NCBI GenBank assembly: GCA_964446955.1
Contig: CAYUQJ010000004.1
Span: forward strand, 124,001-188,000
Direction: 5' to 3'
Length of the DNA stretch: 64,000 nucleotides
Source of the DNA: Leptolinea sp964446955
GTDB taxonomy: Bacteria > Chloroflexota > Anaerolineae > Anaerolineales > Anaerolineaceae
Of the stretch, positions 49,302 to 58,865 are shown piece by piece (the first letter of the stretch is position 1; every line of letters begins with the position of its first letter). Under the pieces are notes generated by a model that had not been told where the DNA came from, searched no databases, and worked only from the letters and a program-made list of their open reading frames with translations. The translations under genes were made by a program, and so were the position numbers.

Positions 49302-51278
49302 ATGAAGGATTTTTCTACGGGTACCAAAGAAGTTATGACCCCTTCTCCTCACGATCCGATACTCGTCCTCACGGCAGATACGCAGGTGAATTCTCTGGTG
49401 GAAACCCTGCTAATGCCCGAAGGATTCAATGTCAAAATCGTCAACCAGATCCTGGATGCGAAAAAAACGATCAATGAAGGTTTGCCGCGCCTGGTGATCC
49501 TGGGGGAAAAATTACCGGATGGAAACGGTGTTTCATTTGCCCGGGAATTAAGCGACCTCACACCAACAACTCCCATCCTGTTGTTTGTTTATCAGGAATC
49601 TGCACCCGTACTCAAACAGGCCATTCAAGCCGGTGTGCTGGATACCTTCACACTGCCCATCCGCAGTGAAGATCTACTGCAGCTTGTTCGGAACGCGCTG
49701 GCCATAGGTGACCGCCGTCGGGGCTGGATGCAAAAGGAAACCCGGCTGGCCACCGCCAGTCTGCGCAGTCAGATGAGTGATCTGGAATTGCTGGGTGAGT
49801 TAAGCCGCTCCATCACCAGCAATCTCGACCTGGATGCCGTACTTTCAACAGTCATGGATACGGCAGTGTCTCTCACCGGCGCTGAAGAGAGCAGCCTGCT
49901 GATGCTGGATGAATCCACGGGTGAGTTATATTTGCGCGCATCACGCAATTTCAAAAAAGGTGAGGAAAACGGACAGTTCCGCCTGGGAATCGACAACACG
50001 CTTGCCGGTACAGTCGTTCAAACAGGACAACCGGTTTTACTGGATGAAGAAAACCTGAAAAAGATAAAAACGGATTATCTGGTTTTCTCTCTGGTCTATG
50101 TTCCGCTAAAAACAAATAACCGGACTGTCGGTGTTCTGGGGGTAGACAACCGCAGTGTAAAAAAAGCGTTTACAGACTACCACGTCCGCCTTCTATCAGC
50201 CGTGGCCGATTTTGCCGCCATAGCCATCGAGAACGCCCGGGTTTTCAGCAATACTGACAATGAACGTGTCCGCCTTGAAACCATTCTGGCCAAAGTTCAG
50301 GATGGGGTCATTATTCTTGATTCCGAGGACAATATCAGTTTTATCAACCAGGGAGCGCGGGAAGCACTATCCCTGAACGGGACAGAGGTTGCCGATCAAC
50401 CTGCCCGTGACGCCCTCAAAAACAATCAGATCATAGATCTTTTGGAAAAAGGTGGAAGCCGTGCCGAGATCAATCTGGATGAAGGCCGGGTCATGGATGC
50501 CCAGGTCACACCGATATCCAATGTCGGAACCGTGATCACCCTTCACGATGTCAGTATGTTCAAAGAGCTGGACCGTGCCAAAAGCGACTTCGTTAACACA
50601 GTATCCCATGACCTGCGTACCCCGCTGACTACCATTCTGGGTTACGTGGAATTGGTGGAACGGGTTGGTCCGGTGACTGATCTACAGCGTGAATACATCA
50701 AACACGTGCAATTGAGCGTGCACAATATCACCAACCTGGTGAACGATCTGTTAAACCTCGGGCGAATCGAAGCCGGGGTCGACAGGCACAAAGAATCCGT
50801 ATGGATCGATCAATTGATCGGTGAAGCCTGTGAAACCCTGAAAGATCAACTGGCTTACAAAGGCCACCGGCTGCTGGTCGAAGTCCCCAAAAATCTCCCG
50901 CCGGTGTGGGGTAACCCCATTCTACTGGCCCAGGTGGTGGACAACCTGATGGGAAACAGTATCAAATACACCCCGCCGGGCGGCCAGATCGTAATAAAAG
51001 CTGAAGTAGACAGCGACCAGATGATCCTGCAATTCAAAGATACCGGGGTTGGCATTCCAGCCATGGATCTTCCGTTCATCTTTGACAAATTCTATCGAGC
51101 CAGTAACGCCGCGGGGGAAGCTTCAGGCACCGGACTCGGGCTGGCCATTGTAAAAAGCATTGTGGAAAACCATTACGGCCGAATATGGGTGGACTCGGTG
51201 ATCAGTCAGGGCTCCACATTTAATGTCGTCCTGCCGTTACACGAAGAGAACACGGGTTCCACATCGGCCGTTGGATAA
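49302..51278 (+). CDS. Sensor histidine kinase (REC-GAF-PAS-HisKA-HATPase)
   Basis: A 658-residue cytoplasmic kinase with no membrane segment. Order: receiver-like domain (about 15-135, LVILGEKLPDG), GAF (about 165-320), a short PAS (about 325-430, ILDSEDNISFINQGARE), HisKA with phosphorylated His in SHDLRTPLTTILGY, and HATPase_c (NLMGNSIKYTPPGG; DTGVGIP; GTGLGLAIVKSIVENHYGRIWV). The receiver's phospho-acceptor position is Gly/Glu rather than a clear Asp, so it may be a pseudo-receiver. No response regulator is adjacent. The ATG at 49302 lacks a clear ribosome site; a TTG at 49293 is an alternative. Only 8 nt separate its stop from the convergent trxB stop. Confidence 0.92.
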   Translation: MKDFSTGTKEVMTPSPHDPILVLTADTQVNSLVETLLMPEGFNVKIVNQILDAKKTINEGLPRLVILGEKLPDGNGVSFARELSDLTPTTPILLFVYQESAPVLKQAIQAGVLDTFTLPIRSEDLLQLVRNALAIGDRRRGWMQKETRLATASLRSQMSDLELLGELSRSITSNLDLDAVLSTVMDTAVSLTGAEESSLLMLDESTGELYLRASRNFKKGEENGQFRLGIDNTLAGTVVQTGQPVLLDEENLKKIKTDYLVFSLVYVPLKTNNRTVGVLGVDNRSVKKAFTDYHVRLLSAVADFAAIAIENARVFSNTDNERVRLETILAKVQDGVIILDSEDNISFINQGAREALSLNGTEVADQPARDALKNNQIIDLLEKGGSRAEINLDEGRVMDAQVTPISNVGTVITLHDVSMFKELDRAKSDFVNTVSHDLRTPLTTILGYVELVERVGPVTDLQREYIKHVQLSVHNITNLVNDLLNLGRIEAGVDRHKESVWIDQLIGEACETLKDQLAYKGHRLLVEVPKNLPPVWGNPILLAQVVDNLMGNSIKYTPPGGQIVIKAEVDSDQMILQFKDTGVGIPAMDLPFIFDKFYRASNAAGEASGTGLGLAIVKSIVENHYGRIWVDSVISQGSTFNVVLPLHEENTGSTSAVG

Positions 51279-51286
51279 TTCCGCGG

Positions 51287-52279
51287 TTATTTTGACCAAT
51301 CAACAGACACTTTGCTGCGGCCCTGTAAATTCTTTTCAAGGGCAATGGCAGCTATGGCGCCTTCCCCGGCAGAGATAACCGCCTGTTTGATATGGTTGCA
51401 TAATACATCACCTATGGCATACACACCGGGGATGGCCGTTTGAAATTCATGATCCACCAGAAGGCAACCTGTATCACTCAACTCCAACTGTTCCTGCAAA
51501 AAGCCGGTCTCCGGCTTCCCTCCCTGCAAGTAAATGAATGCCCCTGCGACAGGCAAGGTAACTTCCGGTTTTCCACGTGGAATAAACCGTACCGCTTCCA
51601 CTTTCGATTCACCCAATACTTCCACCAGACTGGCACCTCGAATCAACTCAACCTTTTCATTTGACTCCAGTTGGTCCAATAGATCCTGAGGAGCTTTCAC
51701 CTCGGGTGAGGGTGACAGAAAGTGAACACGGCTGGCAAATTTCGTCAAGAAAAGAGCTTCCTCAACCGCTTCATCACTGTTGCCAGCCACAACAACTTCT
51801 TTATCCCGATAAAACGCCCCATCACAGGTGGCACAATAGGAAACCCCGCGCCCCAGCAACTGGTCTTCCCCTTTTACCCGCGATCCACGGCCCATTGAAC
51901 CGGTGGATATAATGACGGAACGGGCAGTATAGGTAGCCTGGTTGCCATATACGGTCTTTTCCGGACCGGTCAATTCCACACCAATGACCTTGTCGGAGAC
52001 AAACTGTGCCCCAAATGATTCCGCTTGTCCGCGCATACGTTCCAGTAATTCCGCTCCGGTGATCTGCTCGGTCACACCGGGGAAGTTGGCGATCTTGCCG
52101 GTGATGCCCAGCGCGCCGGCAGTCAGTCCCTTATCAATGACCAGCGTACTCAACCCCGCCCGGGCGGTATATATGGCTGCCGTCGCTCCGGCAGGACCAC
52201 CGCCAATGATCAAAACGTCATAAGTTTTTTGTGCTATCAGGTTTTCAGAATGATGTCCATTGTTGTTGATGAAATCCAT
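51287..52279 (-). CDS. trxB: Thioredoxin reductase-like flavoprotein
   Basis: A 330-residue FAD/NAD(P)H oxidoreductase: FAD-binding GGGPAGATAAIYTARAGL, active-site CATCDGAFYR, NADPH-binding VVVAGNSDEAVEEALFL (where canonical TrxB has GGG-S), and C-terminal GVYAIGDV. The GxGxxx element in the second Rossmann motif is GNSDEA, so nucleotide preference may differ from classical TrxB. GGAGATAG precedes the ATG at 52279; the frame is open 31 codons upstream without homology. Confidence 0.88.
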   Translation of the reverse strand: MDFINNNGHHSENLIAQKTYDVLIIGGGPAGATAAIYTARAGLSTLVIDKGLTAGALGITGKIANFPGVTEQITGAELLERMRGQAESFGAQFVSDKVIGVELTGPEKTVYGNQATYTARSVIISTGSMGRGSRVKGEDQLLGRGVSYCATCDGAFYRDKEVVVAGNSDEAVEEALFLTKFASRVHFLSPSPEVKAPQDLLDQLESNEKVELIRGASLVEVLGESKVEAVRFIPRGKPEVTLPVAGAFIYLQGGKPETGFLQEQLELSDTGCLLVDHEFQTAIPGVYAIGDVLCNHIKQAVISAGEGAIAAIALEKNLQGRSKVSVDWSK

Positions 52280-52455
52280 ACTATCTCCTCGATGAAAAAA
52301 TACCTGTAAACAGTCTATCGTTTTAGATGCATCCCGTCCAAAAAGGATACAAGGTTTTCCGGGATATTTCACCGGTTGACATTCAGTATGGTCGAATACA
52401 GAGAATGAACGTACAATACCGCATGAACACCATTCAACCCGCAGGAAATTACGCC

Positions 52456-53487
52456 ATGTTCAAATACAGTTTTCAAAATGATTACTCCGAAGGCGCCCAT
52501 CCACGCATTCTGGAGGCGTTGGCATCATCCAACCTGGATCAGGAGATCGGCTATGGTGAAGACCGTTATTGCCTTTCTGCCACGGAAAAGATCCGTTCAG
52601 CCGTTGGTAACCCGAACGCGGATGTCCACTTTGTCAGCGGGGGTACACAGGCCAACCTTCTGGTGCTTTCCTCGTGTCTGCGGCCATTCGAATCGGTCAT
52701 TGCCGTGGAATCCGGACATATTTGTGTACATGAAACTGGTTCCATCGAAGCTACCGGCCACAAAGTTCACACCATAGAAGGCAAAGAAGGACGGGTGACG
52801 GCCAGTGAGATCCAGACAGTGGTGAATGAGCACTATTTTGAGCACATGGTAAAGCCACGGGTAGTGTATGTGTCTCAATCCACCGAAGTTGGAACGATCT
52901 ATACCGCTGCGGAATTGCGGGAGATATCCGCCCTGTGCAAGAAACTGGGGCTGCTCCTCTTTATGGACGGTGCCCGTCTGGGTGCCGCGCTGACATCCGC
53001 CAGAGCTGATCTCGACCTGAAGGAGACCTGCTCACTGGTGGACGCCCTGTATATTGGTGGCACAAAAAATGGCGCCCTGATCGGCGAGGCCATTGTGATC
53101 AATAACCCCATTATGAAACCTGATTTCCGCTACTGCATCAAACAGCGCGGTGCTCTTCTGGCCAAAGGACGATTGCTGGGAATTCAGTTTGACGTACTGT
53201 TCGAAAACAACCTGTTTTATGACCTTGCCCGCCATGCCAATCTGATGGCAGAACGTTTATCCAACGGAATGACCAAGTTAGGATACACCTTCCTGACCGA
53301 TTCGCCGTCCAACCAGATATTTCCCATTCTCCCCGATGTTGTGATCTCAAAATTACGGCGGGATTACCTGTTTTACGATTGGGCAAAGATGGACAAAAAG
53401 AACACCGCCGTGCGGTTGGTCACCTCCTGGGCCACACCCATAGAGATCATCGATGAGTTCTTGAAAGACCTGAAAAGCCTGTCATAA
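52456..53487 (+). CDS. Low-specificity threonine aldolase-like PLP enzyme
   Basis: PLP-dependent beta-elimination/aldolase family (fold type I). The 343-residue protein has SFQNDYSEGAHPRILEALASSN, the glycine-rich FVSGGTQANLLVLSSCLRPFESVIAVE, HICVHETGSIEATGHKV, LFMDGARLGAAL with the PLP-binding Asp, and the Schiff-base Lys in YIGGTKNGALIGE. It probably cleaves threonine or allo-threonine to glycine and acetaldehyde. The ATG at 52456 is chosen for AGGAAAT upstream; ATG 52423, 5 nt after a TACAAT, is an alternative. Divergent from trxB. Confidence 0.87.
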   Translation: MFKYSFQNDYSEGAHPRILEALASSNLDQEIGYGEDRYCLSATEKIRSAVGNPNADVHFVSGGTQANLLVLSSCLRPFESVIAVESGHICVHETGSIEATGHKVHTIEGKEGRVTASEIQTVVNEHYFEHMVKPRVVYVSQSTEVGTIYTAAELREISALCKKLGLLLFMDGARLGAALTSARADLDLKETCSLVDALYIGGTKNGALIGEAIVINNPIMKPDFRYCIKQRGALLAKGRLLGIQFDVLFENNLFYDLARHANLMAERLSNGMTKLGYTFLTDSPSNQIFPILPDVVISKLRRDYLFYDWAKMDKKNTAVRLVTSWATPIEIIDEFLKDLKSLS

Positions 53488-53634
53488 ATTGGCAATTGCG
53501 GTCCACCCGGAAAGGTCCAATCCCGGTCTTTCATCTTGAGCGTCCAGTAACACCTTTTGAAATAAGCGAAAAACCTATCCCATACATTTAGATAGACTGA
53601 AACCTGCAATTATCATGGGGAAGAGGATTGCGTT

Positions 53635-55038
53635 ATGCAAATCACCAAATCGGATTTCCGCCTGTTCCGGGAAGCGCCGCGCCATCTGTGGGCGAAAAAA
53701 CACAACCAGTTGGACGAGACCGAAATCGATGAATTATTGATGGTACAGGGAGACCGAATCGAGCAACTGGCACACGAGTATCTGGAAACAATCACCCTCC
53801 CTCAAAAACAGGGGTGGACGATGCTCTGGCAGGAAACCGTATCTGACGGTCCTTACCTGGCACGGGCTGACGCGATCCTTCTCCACCCAAATAGGAACGA
53901 CGCGGAATTATTCGAGATCAAGAGCAGTACCAGTATCAAAGATGAGCAGATCGAAGACGCCGCGTTTCAAACCCTGATATTCCGCAAACAATACAACATC
54001 AGCCGTGTTCATCTGGTGCTGGTGAACAACGAATACATCTTCCATGGCTCGCTGGATCTCAGCCAGCTTCTTAAGATGGAAGATATCACGGAAAAAGTAG
54101 AAGAAATACTACCGGAAATCGTCGGACTGCGTGAACAAGCTTTGCAGGCGGCTCTTTCCGATGATCCATTGAAATGGGAGCACTGCTGGAAACCAAAGGA
54201 TTGTGTCTGCCCGGAAGTCTGCCACCCCGGTCTGCCGGAGGGATGGACCATTTATGATGTTCCCCGCTTGAAGAAAGAGAAAAAGCAGGAACTGGAAGGG
54301 ATGGGCATTCGTGCCGCGAAAGATATTCCCGAAGACTTTCCTCTCAGCGGCAATCAAGCTTCCGTCGTGGCCGCGGCAAAAGCCGGTCAACCTGTCATAG
54401 ACGTTTCCGGTATCCGGCAGGAAATGGCGCGGGTAGACTATCCTGTCTACTTTCTGGATTATGAAACCTGTCCCCTGGCTGTGCCTGTCTTCATCGGTCA
54501 CAAACCGTATCAGCAGGCTGTATTCCAGTATTCGCTCCACCGTCTGGCCACGCCAGATGCCGCCCCGTTCCATTCGGAACATCTTTCCACCGGAGAAGGT
54601 GATCCCTGCGTACCGTTGTTGGAAAAACTCAAGAACGACATCGGCACGGATGGAACCGTGATCGTATGGAACGCCCCTTTCGAGAGAACCCGCAACAAAG
54701 AGATGGCTGCCCTGCATCCGGAATACTGTGTATTCCTTGAAGATGTCAATGACCGCATATACGACCTGATGGAGATCGTCAGTAAAGGTCTGTACCTGCA
54801 TCCGGGTTTTAAAGGCAGTAGTTCCATCAAGAATGTGCTGCCGGTACTTGTGCCCGAGTTGCGCTACGACACATTGCAAATCAACAACGGGACAAAGGCT
54901 TCATTCGCCTGGTGGCGGATGATGTTCACCCTCATGCCTGATGCTGAAAAGCAGGCTATAACCAATAATCTGTTGACATACTGCGGTTTGGATACCCTGG
55001 CGATGGTCGAGCTCTTCCGCAATTTTTGCCGGGTTTGA
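53635..55038 (+). CDS. DUF2779 protein with PD-(D/E)XK-like and exonuclease-like domains
   Basis: The 467-residue protein opens with an N-terminal nuclease-like region: TKSDFRLFREAPRHLW, then LARADAILLH and LFEIKSSTSIKD (the D...ExK pattern of PD-(D/E)XK enzymes). Next comes a four-Cys cluster, HCWKPKDCVCPEVCHPG, of the type that holds an Fe-S cluster in Cas4/AddB-like nucleases. The C-terminal half (DUF2779) has YFLDYETCPLAVPVF and IVWNAPFERTRNKEMA, like DEDD exonucleases. Possible DNA-repair or defence role, unproven. GAGGA precedes the ATG. Monocistronic. Confidence 0.82.
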   Translation: MQITKSDFRLFREAPRHLWAKKHNQLDETEIDELLMVQGDRIEQLAHEYLETITLPQKQGWTMLWQETVSDGPYLARADAILLHPNRNDAELFEIKSSTSIKDEQIEDAAFQTLIFRKQYNISRVHLVLVNNEYIFHGSLDLSQLLKMEDITEKVEEILPEIVGLREQALQAALSDDPLKWEHCWKPKDCVCPEVCHPGLPEGWTIYDVPRLKKEKKQELEGMGIRAAKDIPEDFPLSGNQASVVAAAKAGQPVIDVSGIRQEMARVDYPVYFLDYETCPLAVPVFIGHKPYQQAVFQYSLHRLATPDAAPFHSEHLSTGEGDPCVPLLEKLKNDIGTDGTVIVWNAPFERTRNKEMAALHPEYCVFLEDVNDRIYDLMEIVSKGLYLHPGFKGSSSIKNVLPVLVPELRYDTLQINNGTKASFAWWRMMFTLMPDAEKQAITNNLLTYCGLDTLAMVELFRNFCRV

Positions 55039-55164
55039 CGATTAACTAACACCACATCCAGGATTGATAAGCAACACAAAATTACATCGGGCATTGATTA
55101 TGGATACTATCGACCTTTTTTAAACAGATCATTCAAACCTGATGCCCACAAGCCGATAAACGAA

Positions 55165-55275
55165 AAAAAGAAACAATCGGCTTTTCAAGATGACCTATGG
55201 CTGACCAGTAGGTAATCTTTTCCATGGTGCGCGTCAGTAAGATTGTTCAGCCGAACAACCGTCAGTTTTGCATAA
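55165..55275 (+). pseudogene. Decayed duplicate of the ettA 5' end
   Basis: From about 55165, the sequence matches the 5' flank and first 25 codons of the intact ettA at 57066. Both have a similar GACC(C/T)ATG context, then identical ATCTTTTCCATGGTGCGCGTC and nearly identical AAGAT(T/C)GT(T/C)(C/G)AGCCGAACAACCG. The copy has ATG at 55197, but the fourth codon region reads CAG TAG, and homology ends near 55275. The remaining gap 55039-55620 holds a TTGACA/TAATAT promoter candidate at 55479-55508 and no other gene I trust. Confidence 0.8.
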
Positions 55276-55478
55276 CTCACCCGTATACATGTATTTGGAA
55301 TAAACATGTCAGGACATTAATCCATTTACCCGTACACAGAATCGATGGTTGGCATGGACAATCTACTCAATTATGAAAACCCTGTCTTTTCATAAACCAA
55401 CCGAAGTATGGACAATACGCGAGCTATTCGTCTCTTCACGGGATCAAAAAGATCGATTGCATCCGGAAATTATCCCTA

Positions 55479-55508
55479 TTGACAGAGTAAAACTGACATT
55501 GTTAATAT
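55479..55508 (+). promoter_or_regulatory. Putative promoter of the secreted-protein pair
   Basis: TTGACA (55479-55484), 18-nt spacer, TAATAT (55503-55508), about 110 nt upstream of the gene at 55621. Confidence 0.45.
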
Positions 55509-55620
55509 GTAGATACTGCGCTTTACGAAAACATAAGAGCCTTCTCTAATCATCCAGCCCCGAAAATAACACGATCATTAACTACTCTTTTGTCAGATGA
55601 CAAAATGAAGGGATCCGACT

Positions 55621-56229
55621 ATGAATGATCCAATAATTACCGCGAAGGGATCGGGGAAAAAGAAGGTTTCATGTTGTCTTATCCTGTTAATTTTTTCCTG
55701 CTTATGTCTGGCATGTCTGACGACAACCATCTTCCTCGGTCCGTCGATCCTGACAAAGCTGGGGTTCACTGGACGAACAGCAAAAGAAGTTTACCAACTC
55801 GCTCCCGACCAATCTGCAGGCAAATCATTAACCAGCGCATTTGTTGACCGTAATATTCCTGGAGTTCGCGTAATCGTTATACCCATTTCAGGTGAGCCAA
55901 CGAGCGGGGCTTTCATCATACTGGATTCCAGTAAAGGTTACACAGGATTAAGCCCGATGAGTGAAGGGGACACTGTGTTTCTTTCCCTTTTGAAGGATCT
56001 TGTCGAACGCAACCGTCGTGATGCGCTGCGGATCAAGCATGTCACAGTTGACTATCGTGATGAGCAGGGGATTTCATTGCTCTCCTTTACAGTTGACCAG
56101 AAAACTATAGAAAAATATGCAGATGGCGCAATAACCAGAGAGGAGTTTTATAGGTCTGTCCACTTCAATCTTTTGGATACATTGCAACGTATGGGTTTTG
56201 AGGATTTATTAAAGGAGGTACAGCCATGA
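55621..56229 (+). CDS. Membrane-anchored protein of unknown function
   Basis: No family recognised. The 202-residue protein has a short cytoplasmic Lys-rich start, a Cys/Leu-rich membrane segment (about 17-42, SCCLILLIFSCLCLACLTTTIFLG) and an extracellular domain of about 155 residues (SGAFIILDSSKGYTGLSPMSEGDTVFLSLLKDLVERNRRDALRIKHVTVDYRDEQGISLLSFTVDQKTIEKYADGAITREEFY). GAAGGG precedes the ATG. The stop overlaps the next gene by 4 nt (ATGA), so the two form a unit. Both lie between a pseudo-ettA fragment and intact ettA. Confidence 0.78.
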   Translation: MNDPIITAKGSGKKKVSCCLILLIFSCLCLACLTTTIFLGPSILTKLGFTGRTAKEVYQLAPDQSAGKSLTSAFVDRNIPGVRVIVIPISGEPTSGAFIILDSSKGYTGLSPMSEGDTVFLSLLKDLVERNRRDALRIKHVTVDYRDEQGISLLSFTVDQKTIEKYADGAITREEFYRSVHFNLLDTLQRMGFEDLLKEVQP

Positions 56230-56885
56230 AAGAACTTCGGTTTTTGCGAAAGATTCTGATAACTATGACTGTATGCGCCTTATTGCTTTCCGGTTGCAGT
56301 GATGACGAGTGGGACCTGATAGCGGAATTCTTTAGAGTTTGGGCCGAGGAGAACGGTCTTGTTGTAAATGATGAGATTAAATTTGACGCTGTAGCAATAA
56401 ATGTGGCTCAAGACGGCATAGATAATTTCCTCAATTCCGATTCCCATGTCCAATTGGATGGATTGGACGTAGTCCGGGATATTGAAAAGGCAGAGGAATT
56501 TTCAGAAGAAGCGCTAAAAAAACACGACCCGGAGTTATTGGAATTACCCAAGGAAATTCGGCCGAATGATTGGGCTATTCTTGAGACAGAGGCGGTCATA
56601 TGGGGTGGTGCCCATAACGCAGCGGCCGCTCAACAGGCGATCACTGATTCTGACAATATATTACGAAAAAACCTGGAACGCGGTGGCAGCTGCCTTTCCG
56701 CCCGCCGGGAGCAGCTTGAAACCCGTCTGGAAATAACCTGGGATGAGATTATGAAACTGGAAGGCGGGCCGGGAAGAGAACAAACGGCAGTTGAATTGCG
56801 GGAAATACACAAAGCCACAAGATTAGAACTTCAAGCTATCAACCACAGGCAGTTTTCTGAATTCTGCAGCCGAATGAGCCATTAG
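56226..56885 (+). CDS. Lipoprotein of unknown function
   Basis: No family recognised. The 219-residue protein has a lipoprotein signal with lipobox LLSGC, then a largely helical acidic domain (DEWDLIAEFFRVWAEENGLVV; VRDIEKAEEFSEEALKKHDPELLELPKEIRPNDWAILETEAVIWGGAHNAAAAQQAIT; AVELREIHKATRLELQAINHRQFSEFCSRM). GGAGG lies before the ATG and is coupled to the gene upstream. Likely the outer-face partner of the membrane-anchored protein before it. Confidence 0.8.
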   Translation: MKELRFLRKILITMTVCALLLSGCSDDEWDLIAEFFRVWAEENGLVVNDEIKFDAVAINVAQDGIDNFLNSDSHVQLDGLDVVRDIEKAEEFSEEALKKHDPELLELPKEIRPNDWAILETEAVIWGGAHNAAAAQQAITDSDNILRKNLERGGSCLSARREQLETRLEITWDEIMKLEGGPGREQTAVELREIHKATRLELQAINHRQFSEFCSRMSH

Positions 56886-57065
56886 AACCGGCATACTTCA
56901 CAGGAAATTCGATTCGGAAAAGTGGTTGTATCATACCCAACGGGGTAAATTCGAGAGTCGCCATTTTTACCGGTGTTACAGGGTAACTGTTCAATAATCA
57001 CTGCAGACAACCGCAGATTCGCATGGTTTACAATTGGAAAACAATCTTTTACCTTCAGGTGACCC

Positions 57066-58742
57066 ATGAGCGACCAACAAGTGATCTTTTCCATGGTGCG
57101 CGTCGGCAAGATCGTCGAGCCGAACAACCGCCAGATATTGCGTGATATCTCCCTCGGCTTTTACTACGGCGCCAAAATCGGGGTGCTCGGCCTCAATGGC
57201 GCGGGAAAATCGACGCTGCTGCGCATCATTGCCGGCAAGGACGACCAGTACAACGGACAGGTTGTCTTCTCCCCTGGATATTCCGTCGGGATGCTCGACC
57301 AGGAACCACAACTCGACCCGGGCAAGACCGTACAGCAGGTAGTGGAGGAAGCCGTCCAACCGCTGGTGGACATGCTTAAGAAGTTCGACGAGGTCAGCGA
57401 GAAATTTGGCGATCCTGATGCCGACTTCGACGCGTTGATCGCCGAGCAAGGGAAACTGCAGGAAGAACTGGACAAGCATGACGCCTGGAACCTGCAGAAC
57501 CGCCTTGACCTGGCCATGGACGCGCTGCGCTGCCCGCCGGGCGATACACCCATCAAGAATCTATCCGGCGGCGAACGCCGCCGTGTGGCCCTCACCCGGT
57601 TGCTGCTCACCGAACCAGACATCCTGTTGCTCGACGAACCTACCAACCATCTGGATACCGAATCTGTGGCCTGGCTGGAACGGCATCTGCAGCAATACAA
57701 AGGCACAGTGATCGCCGTCACCCACGATCGATATTTCCTTGACAATGTGGCCGGTTGGATTCTGGAATTGGACCGCGGCTTTGGCATTCCCTGGGAGGGA
57801 AATTATTCCTCCTGGCTGGAACAGAAAGAGGAACGTCTGCGCCAGGAACAGAAGAGTGAAACCAAACGTCTGCGTACGCTGGAACGCGAACTGGAATGGA
57901 TCCGCATGTCACCCAAAGCCCGTCAATCCAAAGGTAAGGCGCGTTACACAGCCTATGATACCCTGTTGAGCCAGGAGACCGAAAAACGCCGTGAAGAATT
58001 GGAGATCTACATCCCGCCTGGCCCGCGGTTGGGCAACAAGGTTATCGAATTCAAAGGAGTGACCAAAGCCTACGGCGACCGCCTGTTGATCGACAATCTG
58101 GACGTGAGCATCCCTGCCGGCGGTATCGTTGGCATCATCGGCCCCAACGGCGCGGGTAAAACCACCTTCCTGCGCATGATCACCGGGCAGGAGAAACCGG
58201 ACAAAGGCGAGATCACCATCGGCGAAACGGTCAAACTGGCCTATCTGGACCAAAGTCACGAGTCTCTGGACCCGGAAAAGACTGTGTGGGAAGAGATTAC
58301 CGGGGGAGATGAGACGATCACCCTTGGCAACCAGAAGCGTAATTCGCGCGCCTATGTAAGCGCCTTCAATTTTCAGGGAACGGAACAGCAAAAGAAAGTG
58401 GGCGTCCTTTCGGGTGGTGAGCGCAACCGTCTGCACCTGGCAAAAATGCTGAAGAGCGAGGGCAACGTACTAATGCTCGACGAACCGACCAACGACCTGG
58501 ATGTCAACACACTGCGCGCGCTGGAAGAGGCGCTGGAGAATTATGCCGGCTGCGCCATTATCGTGTCACATGACCGCTGGTTCCTCGACCGCATCGTCAC
58601 CCACATCCTGGCTTTTGAAGGCGACAGCAACATCGTCTGGTCGGTTGGCAACTGGTCGGACTATGAGGCCGACCTGCACAAACGTCTCGGCACCGACGCC
58701 GACCAACCCAAACGGATAAAGTATAGAAGCCTGACGCGGTAA
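57066..58742 (+). CDS. ettA: Energy-dependent translational throttle protein EttA (ABC-F)
   Basis: Ribosome-associated ABC-F ATPase that binds the E site and gates early elongation by energy state. The 558-residue protein has two ABC domains with Walker A GLNGAGKST and GPNGAGKTT, signatures LSGGERRRVAL and LSGGERNRLHL, Walker B DILLLDEPTNHLD and VLMLDEPTNDLD, and the intervening linker/arm (LRTLERELEWIRMSPKARQSKGKARYTAYDTLL) characteristic of EttA. AGGTGA precedes the ATG. A decayed copy of its 5' end lies 1.87 kb upstream. Confidence 0.95.
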   Translation: MSDQQVIFSMVRVGKIVEPNNRQILRDISLGFYYGAKIGVLGLNGAGKSTLLRIIAGKDDQYNGQVVFSPGYSVGMLDQEPQLDPGKTVQQVVEEAVQPLVDMLKKFDEVSEKFGDPDADFDALIAEQGKLQEELDKHDAWNLQNRLDLAMDALRCPPGDTPIKNLSGGERRRVALTRLLLTEPDILLLDEPTNHLDTESVAWLERHLQQYKGTVIAVTHDRYFLDNVAGWILELDRGFGIPWEGNYSSWLEQKEERLRQEQKSETKRLRTLERELEWIRMSPKARQSKGKARYTAYDTLLSQETEKRREELEIYIPPGPRLGNKVIEFKGVTKAYGDRLLIDNLDVSIPAGGIVGIIGPNGAGKTTFLRMITGQEKPDKGEITIGETVKLAYLDQSHESLDPEKTVWEEITGGDETITLGNQKRNSRAYVSAFNFQGTEQQKKVGVLSGGERNRLHLAKMLKSEGNVLMLDEPTNDLDVNTLRALEEALENYAGCAIIVSHDRWFLDRIVTHILAFEGDSNIVWSVGNWSDYEADLHKRLGTDADQPKRIKYRSLTR

Positions 58743-58865
58743 AATCCCTCGCTATTCCCTTTACGAAGGGGTACATGCTAAAGCCAGCCCCTATTTGTGA
58801 AAAGGAGCTTTATTGTTCCCTTTGCGGACATTGCTTTCTCCGTCCGGAAGGGGGTAAGGGGGGAT

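Noticed and set aside
55349..55549. 66-codon ORF in the ettA-fragment gap
   Set aside because: No ribosome site, no recognisable composition, and it overlaps the promoter candidate of the downstream pair.
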